A stretch of 11,429 bases of DNA, from contig SLLP01000184.1 in assembly GCA_007133995.1 (NCBI GenBank), positions 1 through 11,429 of the forward strand, written 5' to 3'. The DNA is from Balneolales bacterium. GTDB taxonomy: Bacteria > Bacteroidota > Rhodothermia > Balneolales > Natronogracilivirgulaceae. The translations under genes and the position numbers were made by a program. Shown here in pieces: positions 6,745 to 11,429 of the stretch (its first letter is position 1; each line of letters starts with the position of its first letter). The notes under the pieces were generated by a model. The model searched no databases. It had not been told where the DNA came from and saw nothing but the letters and a program-made list of their open reading frames with translations.

Positions 6745-7374
6745 ATGATGTCGCAAAAATCACATAACACCCTGAGTCAGGTCGACGACCATGAACTTGT
6801 TCATCGCTACCGCAAAAACAACGATCAGGAAGCATTCAAGCAGTTGTTAGACCGCCATCAGTCAAAGATATACTCGTACATCTATAGTATGGTTGGGAAT
6901 GCAGAAACTGCCAACGATATCTTTCAGGAAACCTTTACCAAGGTTATCACCAAGATGGATGAGACCTACAATGAACAGGGTAAATGGATTGCATGGGTAA
7001 TGCGCATTGCTCACAATGCCACCATTGACTATCTCCGCAAAAAGAAGCGGTTTGTCGATGTGAATGCCCAGGATGATCCGGATTATGATTTCTATGACAG
7101 GCTCACCGACGAAACCCTTGATGATGCCCAAGAGGTAATTGAAAAGGGAGAAGCGAAGGACAGTCTGATGAAGCATATTTCGAATCTTCCGAAAGAGCAA
7201 CGCGAAGTGGTCATGTTGCGACATTACTATGAGATGTCATTCAAAGAGATAGCCGAAATAACCAATGTGTCGATCAACACCGCTCTTGGAAGAATGAGGT
7301 ACGCTCTTATTAACCTGAGAAAAATGTTTGATAAGGAACATGGAAAAGAAACAAAATATGTCGAACGTAGATGA
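6745..7374 (+). CDS. ECF-type RNA polymerase sigma factor
   Basis: This sigma-70 family protein of about 209 residues directs RNA polymerase to a specific promoter set. Region 2 covers about 34-101: it begins LLDRHQSKIYSYIYSMV, has the core-binding DIFQETFTKV, and continues to KWIAWVMRIAHNATIDYLRKKKR, which would contact the -10 element. An acidic linker (about 108-140, DDPDYDFYDRLTDE) separates it from region 4 at about 145-195, with LPKEQREVVMLRHYYEMSFKEIAEITNVSINTA, the helix-turn-helix for the -35 element. There is no region 1 or 3, as expected for ECF factors. The start is uncertain: ATGATG at 6745/6748 is favoured because the preceding 16 codons from an ATG at 6697 do not resemble the family. 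The 3' end overlaps the membrane anti-sigma gene, which implies translational coupling and control by that protein. ECF genes are often autoregulated, but no promoter could be matched here. The signal sensed is unknown. Confidence 0.88.
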   Translation: MMSQKSHNTLSQVDDHELVHRYRKNNDQEAFKQLLDRHQSKIYSYIYSMVGNAETANDIFQETFTKVITKMDETYNEQGKWIAWVMRIAHNATIDYLRKKKRFVDVNAQDDPDYDFYDRLTDETLDDAQEVIEKGEAKDSLMKHISNLPKEQREVVMLRHYYEMSFKEIAEITNVSINTALGRMRYALINLRKMFDKEHGKETKYVERR

Positions 7375-7963
7375 GTTATGTGTCAGGTACGTTTTTGACG
7401 AATTGGATCCATCGGAGGTAACACTTGTTGAGAAGGCAATGATCAGTGATCAGAACTTGCTCATCGAAGTGGAAAGCCTCAGAAGCACTTGGAAGAAATT
7501 GCAGGATTTGCCTGAGCTTGAACCGCCATCAAATATATCAGAAGCTATCATTCATCAGGCAAAAGACTATTCCAATCAACAGCAGTTTTTTGGAAGCCAC
7601 TGGAAAAACCCGGGGTTGCTCGCTACTGCTGCTATTGTGCTGTTCAGTCTGTTGATTTCAACGGCTTATCTGCTCCCATCCGATGCTGTGACTGGGGATC
7701 AGGATCAGGAATCACGCATCTCTGCCTCTGCTGGCTCTGTTGCTTTATCGGAACCTGATGGAGCGTTGAACCTCCGCCACGACTCGTTTCGAATCTGGAA
7801 CGGTTATTCCAACATGGTATTCATTGGTGGAGTTGATGAGCAACAAAATCAATCCGCCCCTGACACGCTGCAGCAGGGAATGGCTCCACTTGAGTCCGGG
7901 TCCAACCCTATCCTTATTTCACCAGCATTTCGTGATTTTCAGCTAACAGGCTCAAACTACTAA
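7340..7963 (+). CDS. Membrane-anchored anti-sigma factor lacking zinc ligands
   Basis: The 207-residue product has three parts. The cytoplasmic N-terminal domain (about 1-80, DELCVRYVFDELDPSEVTLVEKAM then ESLRSTWKKLQ) has the helical layout of an anti-sigma domain but not the HxxxCxxC zinc motif; Cys14 is the only cysteine. One transmembrane helix follows at about 92-113 (LLATAAIVLFSLLISTAYLL). The C-terminal part, about 94 residues, is rich in Ser, Gln and Asp, and presumably periplasmic. It should hold the sigma factor encoded just upstream at the membrane until an envelope signal releases it. The role is inferred from this topology and from the gene overlap: the start at 7340 lies 35 bases inside the sigma gene. 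ATG 7358 is an alternative start. The C-terminal domain is not one I recognise and would carry the sensing specificity, if any. Confidence 0.75.
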   Translation: MEKKQNMSNVDELCVRYVFDELDPSEVTLVEKAMISDQNLLIEVESLRSTWKKLQDLPELEPPSNISEAIIHQAKDYSNQQQFFGSHWKNPGLLATAAIVLFSLLISTAYLLPSDAVTGDQDQESRISASAGSVALSEPDGALNLRHDSFRIWNGYSNMVFIGGVDEQQNQSAPDTLQQGMAPLESGSNPILISPAFRDFQLTGSNY

Positions 7964-8161
7964 CATTGCCTATATCCTAATCACTACTGCGAAGTACTTG
8001 TATCAGCTACTATTTCGACTACCAAAGGGTATCAGTAAATTATTTTGTCCTCTATTTGGGAGTGCTACCTTTCCAAATATATTCTTACTTTACAGGTTTG
8101 CTGACTGCCAGATCTATCGTTGGTGAAAAAAGCTCTATCCGGTTAAAAATTATACAAGTAT

Positions 8162-8980
8162 ATGGGAAAAGTTATATCTGTTGCCAACCAGAAAGGCGGT
8201 GTTGGAAAAACGACCACAGCAATAAATCTGGCTGCCAGTCTTGCAGCTATCGAGCATACCACTTTACTTATTGACATCGATCCGCAAAGCAATTCCACAA
8301 GCGGAACCGGATTTGAGTACAAGGTAATCGATAATTCAATATACCAGGTGTTGATTGAGGGATTGAGTGCAAGAGAAACTGTCAAGAAATCGGAACTTCC
8401 CTTTCTTGATATCATACCGTCCCATATCAATCTCGTCGGTGCTGAAATTGAAATGGTTGACCGACCTCAACGGGAAAAAATCCTTCGCGACGCCATCGGA
8501 GATTTGCGGGAGGAGTATGATTTTATCATAATCGACTGTCCTCCTTCTCTTGGATTACTCACCATTAACGCACTCACAGCCTCCGACTCTGTACTCATCC
8601 CCGTACAATGTGAGTATTTTGCTCTTGAAGGACTCGGACAGCTTTTAAATACGATTAAAATTGTGCGCCAGCATCTTAATACAAGCCTGGATATTGAAGG
8701 AGTTGTCCTTACCATGTACGATACACGAACCCGATTATCAAACCAGGTTGCTGATGAGGTTAAGCGTTATTTTGATAACCGGGTATTTGAAACCGTCATT
8801 TCAAGAAATGTACGGCTTGCAGAAGCTCCGAGTTTTGGTAAACCGGTACTTTTATATGATTCCGTGTCCATTGGATCAAAGAATTATCTTGCGCTGGCAA
8901 GAGAAATTGTGATTCGGAATAAGAAACTTTTCAGGAACAGCTCCGTTTTCTCAGAAAAATCCAAACAGACATCAGAATAA
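8162..8980 (+). CDS. parA: Chromosome-partitioning ATPase ParA (Soj)
   Basis: The 272-residue protein is a ParA/MinD-family ATPase that binds DNA non-specifically when ATP-bound and moves ParB-parS complexes to segregate replication origins. The deviant Walker A motif KGGVGKTT is at residues 11-18, with the signature first lysine (Lys11). Walker A' LIDIDPQSN is at 36-44 and Walker B FIIIDCPPSLG at 121-131 (Asp125). Near the C-terminus is RNVRLAEAPSFGKPV, a typical ParA/Soj segment. The absence of an N-terminal HTH marks it as the chromosomal (Soj) type rather than a plasmid type Ia ParA. The start is ATG 8162, the first codon that places the P-loop at the usual position. No Shine-Dalgarno is present. 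parB starts 18 bp after the stop, so the two are co-transcribed. The 198 bp upstream, back to the anti-sigma gene, has no gene and presumably carries the promoter. Confidence 0.96.
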   Translation: MGKVISVANQKGGVGKTTTAINLAASLAAIEHTTLLIDIDPQSNSTSGTGFEYKVIDNSIYQVLIEGLSARETVKKSELPFLDIIPSHINLVGAEIEMVDRPQREKILRDAIGDLREEYDFIIIDCPPSLGLLTINALTASDSVLIPVQCEYFALEGLGQLLNTIKIVRQHLNTSLDIEGVVLTMYDTRTRLSNQVADEVKRYFDNRVFETVISRNVRLAEAPSFGKPVLLYDSVSIGSKNYLALAREIVIRNKKLFRNSSVFSEKSKQTSE

Positions 8981-8998
8981 TTCATTTTACAAGTTACA

Positions 8999-9919
8999 AT
9001 GACAAAAAAAGTATTAGGCAGAGGTCTTGGAGCTTTTTTCCCGGAATACGATCAACCCAACGAAGGTGAAAAGTCGCCTGATTCCCCTGGAATTGAAAAG
9101 GAAAGAGTACTGCAGCGTGTCAACGTGATCATGCAGCTTCCGGTTGCGAGTATCCGGCCAAACCCGTACCAGCCTCGAGAGGATTTTGATGAGATAAAGC
9201 TCCAGGAACTGTCGGACTCCATACGTATGCACGGACTCATCCAGCCCGTTACGGTTCGTGCCATAGGTAGCGAGAAATATGAGCTTATTAGCGGTGAGCG
9301 CAGGTTGCGTGCAACAAAAATGGCCGGCATTACCAAAATTCCGGCATACGTTCGTGAAGTTGACGACGATGATCTGATAGCATTTGCCCTGATCGAAAAT
9401 GTCCAAAGAGAGCAACTCAACCCCATAGAAGTTGCCGTTGGGTACAAACGTCTTATTGAAGAATGCAACTACACACAGGATCAGGTAGCCAGGAAACTGG
9501 GAAAGAACAGAACCACCGTCACCAATATGCTTCGCCTTCTTACCCTCAGGCCAGCAATCCAGTACGCTTTGAAATCAAACGCCATTTCGACCGGCCATGC
9601 GCGAAGTCTGGTTAGCGTGGAGGATCCAAAGATCCAGGACAAGCTGCTGGACCGGGCCGTGCAAGAGGACTGGTCAGTCCGCCAGATCGAGGATGCTGTG
9701 AGAAAGCATACAATTAAAAAATCTTCACAGAACAGATTCCCGAAGGCAAAGGATCGCAGAGACCTGCATCTCATGGAGATTTCCAGCCGCCTGCGCAACA
9801 AATTCAGTACACGTGTTCAGATAAAAAAGAAAACCAAGGGCGGAGAGATCCGTTTGGAATACTACTCTGATGATGATCTCGAGAGAATTACATCAATGCT
9901 TGAATCGGCTGAAGAATAA
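8999..9919 (+). CDS. parB: Chromosome-partitioning protein ParB (Spo0J)
   Basis: ParB (306 residues) is a CTP-dependent DNA clamp that loads at parS sites near the origin and spreads along the DNA, and it stimulates ParA ATPase. The N-terminal KKVLGRGLGAFFP (3-15) is the ParA-activating segment. The CTP-binding domain (about 45-140) includes PNPYQPR, ELISGERRLRA (GERRLRA at 99-105) and ENVQREQLNP (133-142), the conserved C-motifs. A central helix-turn-helix at about 160-182 (QDQVARKLGKNRTTVTNMLRLL) recognises parS. The C-terminal dimerisation domain lies at about 255-304 and ends in the acidic ESAEE. All expected motifs are intact. The next gene begins within or just after its 3' end. A CACGTGA-centred sequence at 9925-9934 recalls half of parS. 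Confidence 0.96.
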   Translation: MTKKVLGRGLGAFFPEYDQPNEGEKSPDSPGIEKERVLQRVNVIMQLPVASIRPNPYQPREDFDEIKLQELSDSIRMHGLIQPVTVRAIGSEKYELISGERRLRATKMAGITKIPAYVREVDDDDLIAFALIENVQREQLNPIEVAVGYKRLIEECNYTQDQVARKLGKNRTTVTNMLRLLTLRPAIQYALKSNAISTGHARSLVSVEDPKIQDKLLDRAVQEDWSVRQIEDAVRKHTIKKSSQNRFPKAKDRRDLHLMEISSRLRNKFSTRVQIKKKTKGGEIRLEYYSDDDLERITSMLESAEE

Positions 9920-9921
9920 TA

Positions 9922-9937
9922 AGTTACACGTGAGGAT
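9922..9937. promoter_or_regulatory. Degenerate parS-like sequence
   Basis: AGTTACACGTGAGGAT matches the consensus TGTTTCACGTGAAACA at 10 of 16 positions, including the whole central CACGTGA. It lies just after the parB stop. In other bacteria some parS sites lie inside or near parB, but this one lacks a good right half. Functional status is doubtful. Confidence 0.25.
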
Positions 9938-10670
9938 TGGTATTGTTGTTTTCTTTTTTTCTATACTGATCCTGACTTTTTTTCAACCACCAGACCTTTT
10001 TGGAAGCAACGGAAAATCCCAAAAACTTGCCACTGGTATGTATTTCCCAGAAGATCATCAGTTCATCAATTACCCGATTGTCACATTTCCATCAAAACCG
10101 CTTCCCCCTGACCACAGACAACTTCGATTGGTCGCAAACAACGTACCTGTCGTGAACGATACGGTTCCGAAGCCATCATCTGTGATGCGCAAGTCATTGA
10201 TTCTGCCCGGTTGGGGACAGGTAGTTAACCGACAGGTATGGAAAGTTCCGATCATTTACGGAATGCTGGCCGGGCTTACATATTACAGCATTATTCAGGA
10301 TCAGAATTATCGTGATTACAGGGCCGCCTTCTACAACAGTCAAAGTATCAATGGTGATGAGCGGTTTGGTCCCACTCCGCCGCACATTGACCCTAACCAA
10401 AATCCGGAATCGCTCCGGTTTGCCAGAAACCAGTACAGAAACAGACGGGATCTTACGTTTGTGGGTATTGTCCTTGCTTATGGGCTGAACGTGGTTGATG
10501 CCTACGTTTTTGCGCACATGCGTGATTTCGACGTAGGTGATGACCTGAGCGCACGTTTTTATCTTGAACCAGCTGCTGCACTCTGGCAGTCGGCATCAAT
10601 TGGAAATAGAGACACTTTTGCAATGGGACCAGATGGTGTAATCGTCACATTAAAGCTTAATCTACCCTAA
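9930..10670 (+). CDS. DUF5683 membrane protein
   Basis: Read from the GTG at 9930 (246 residues) the protein has an immediate signal sequence or first membrane helix (RIGIVVFFFSILILTFF). A Pro-rich linker follows, then the DUF5683 core: RKSLILPGWGQVVNRQVWKVP (PGWGQ at 93-97), a helix (IIYGMLAGLTYYSII), the YRDYRAAF segment, and a C-terminal helix with FVGIVLAYGLNVVDAYVFAHMRDFDVGDDL. This set of motifs is characteristic of DUF5683 proteins that sit next to parB in Bacteroidota and relatives. Their function is not known; the envelope location suggests a link between cell envelope and chromosome segregation, but that is inference. An ATG at 9870 in the same frame would overlap parB by 50 bases and put 20 residues before the signal sequence; GTG is preferred. 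The gene follows parB by ten bases and precedes the LOG gene by nine. Confidence 0.82.
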   Translation: MRIGIVVFFFSILILTFFQPPDLFGSNGKSQKLATGMYFPEDHQFINYPIVTFPSKPLPPDHRQLRLVANNVPVVNDTVPKPSSVMRKSLILPGWGQVVNRQVWKVPIIYGMLAGLTYYSIIQDQNYRDYRAAFYNSQSINGDERFGPTPPHIDPNQNPESLRFARNQYRNRRDLTFVGIVLAYGLNVVDAYVFAHMRDFDVGDDLSARFYLEPAAALWQSASIGNRDTFAMGPDGVIVTLKLNLP

Positions 10671-10679
10671 CAAAAAAAA

Positions 10680-11372
10680 ATGGAAAAAAAGCGTAAACAG
10701 ATCCAAAGCCGTTATGATGCACGTTTCGAAAAAGATGTTTGGGGTGTATTCAAAGTGATGGGGGAATTTGTTGATGGGTATGAGCGGATGTCTCATGTTG
10801 GACCATGCGTCTCGTTTTTTGGCTCAGCCAGATTGCAGGAGGATAGCCCATATTACAACATGGCAGTAGAAACTGCCCGAAGGATGGCGGAAACCGGCTT
10901 TGGTATTATCACCGGGGGTGGACCGGGCATCATGGAGGCAGGAAACCGTGGTGCTGACAAAGCAGGTGGAACCTCCGTTGGTTTATGTATTTCACTGCCC
11001 AACGAACCAACCGCCAACCCGTATATCGGCAAAGAATTTCGCGTTCACTTCAATTACTTTTTTGCCCGTAAAGTAATGTTTGTGAAGTATGCCCAGGGCT
11101 TTGTCGTCTTACCTGGTGGATTTGGAACACTCGATGAGTTTTTTGAAGCTATGACGCTTATTCAAACAAAAAAAATCCACCAGTTTCCAATAATCATGAT
11201 GGGCAAAGACTATTGGGCAGGACTCATTGACTGGATTAAAAACAAAATGGTAAAAGAGAAAACAATTGATATAAAAGATCTTGAGCTTTTTCATTCTACC
11301 GACGACCCTGAGGAAGCCACATCTATCATCTATAACTTTTATGAAACCAATAAACTCAGACCAAACTTCTGA
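10680..11372 (+). CDS. LOG-family nucleotide phosphoribohydrolase-like protein (TIGR00730)
   Basis: The protein has 230 residues and a Rossmann-like LOG fold. Family motifs are clear: GPCVSFFGSAR (41-51), ITGGGPGIMEAGNRGA (77-92), FFARK (127-131) and VLPGGFGTLDEFFE (143-156), with PGGxGTxxE the defining signature. Members studied elsewhere cleave nucleoside 5'-monophosphates to free base and ribose 5-phosphate; in plants and some bacteria the substrate is a cytokinin nucleotide, in others AMP-like nucleotides. The bacterial substrate cannot be predicted from sequence. About 35 residues precede the core and include a basic KRKQ stretch. The start has an A-rich leader (AACAAAAAAAA) but no Shine-Dalgarno. 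It is the last complete gene of the parA-parB-DUF5683 chain, nine bases after its neighbour, so it is probably co-transcribed. It ends in TGATG, coupling it to the next frame. Confidence 0.88.
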   Translation: MEKKRKQIQSRYDARFEKDVWGVFKVMGEFVDGYERMSHVGPCVSFFGSARLQEDSPYYNMAVETARRMAETGFGIITGGGPGIMEAGNRGADKAGGTSVGLCISLPNEPTANPYIGKEFRVHFNYFFARKVMFVKYAQGFVVLPGGFGTLDEFFEAMTLIQTKKIHQFPIIMMGKDYWAGLIDWIKNKMVKEKTIDIKDLELFHSTDDPEEATSIIYNFYETNKLRPNF

Positions 11373-11429
11373 TGAGCAGGTATCATTTTATGTTTTGGAA
11401 ACGTTTATTTTTTAATGGTAATAAAATCA
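11372..11429 (+). CDS. Partial gene at the right edge
   Basis: The stop of the LOG gene (TGA 11370-11372) overlaps an ATG at 11372 in TGATG, a common arrangement for coupled genes. The new frame is open to the end of the window (19 codons: MSRYHFMFWKRLFFNGNKI). A second ATG at 11390 would give MFWKRLFFNGNKI. A basic, hydrophobic start like this could open a membrane protein. Nineteen open codons are weak evidence on their own, and no family can be named. Confidence 0.4.
   Translation, partial: MSRYHFMFWKRLFFNGNKI

Noticed and set aside
8056..8274. Open frame of 72 codons overlapping the parA start
   Set aside because: It starts at TTG, overlaps the strongly supported parA P-loop region in another frame and has no recognisable protein features.

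Overview
The window reads as a stretch of ordinary bacterial chromosome. Nothing in it marks a mobile element: there is no transposase, integrase, tRNA, rRNA, CRISPR array or phage gene. The organism is most likely a member of the Bacteroidota/Rhodothermota/Balneolota group (inference). The reasons are the order parA-parB-DUF5683, an ECF sigma factor paired with a membrane anti-sigma factor that lacks zinc ligands, a DUF481-type outer-membrane protein, moderate-to-low GC, and starts that almost never carry a Shine-Dalgarno sequence (several are just A/T-rich, for example the run of A before the gene at 10680). Genes are closely packed and most lie on the + strand.

Region by region. 1-179 is the 5' end of a minus-strand gene, possibly anti-sigma-factor-like, that runs off the left edge. 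180-420 is a divergent promoter region with two near-identical dyad elements 33 bp apart. 421-1212 encodes an outer-membrane beta-barrel protein. 1342-1854 and 1878-3689 encode a secreted thioredoxin-fold protein and the thiol-disulfide transporter DsbD, which together form an envelope reductant pathway. 3733-4434 (minus, convergent) is an RluA-family pseudouridine synthase whose 5' end cannot be read in one frame from a normal start codon. 4573-6441 is uvrC (nucleotide excision repair), divergent from the pseudouridine synthase. 6745-7963 is a sigma/anti-sigma pair with overlapping ends. 8162-11372 is a tight chain: parA, parB (chromosome segregation), a DUF5683 membrane protein and a LOG-family nucleotide-processing protein. 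A further gene probably starts at 11372 and runs off the right edge.

Functionally the window combines envelope redox and protein folding (thioredoxin-like protein plus DsbD), envelope-linked gene regulation (ECF sigma and its membrane anti-sigma), DNA repair, RNA modification and origin segregation. I did not find a clearly new biological system. The points most worth checking are the broken or non-standard start of the pseudouridine synthase with its two A9 tracts, the altered cysteine cluster of UvrC, the paired dyads at 204-256, and a degenerate parS-like sequence at the parB/DUF5683 junction.
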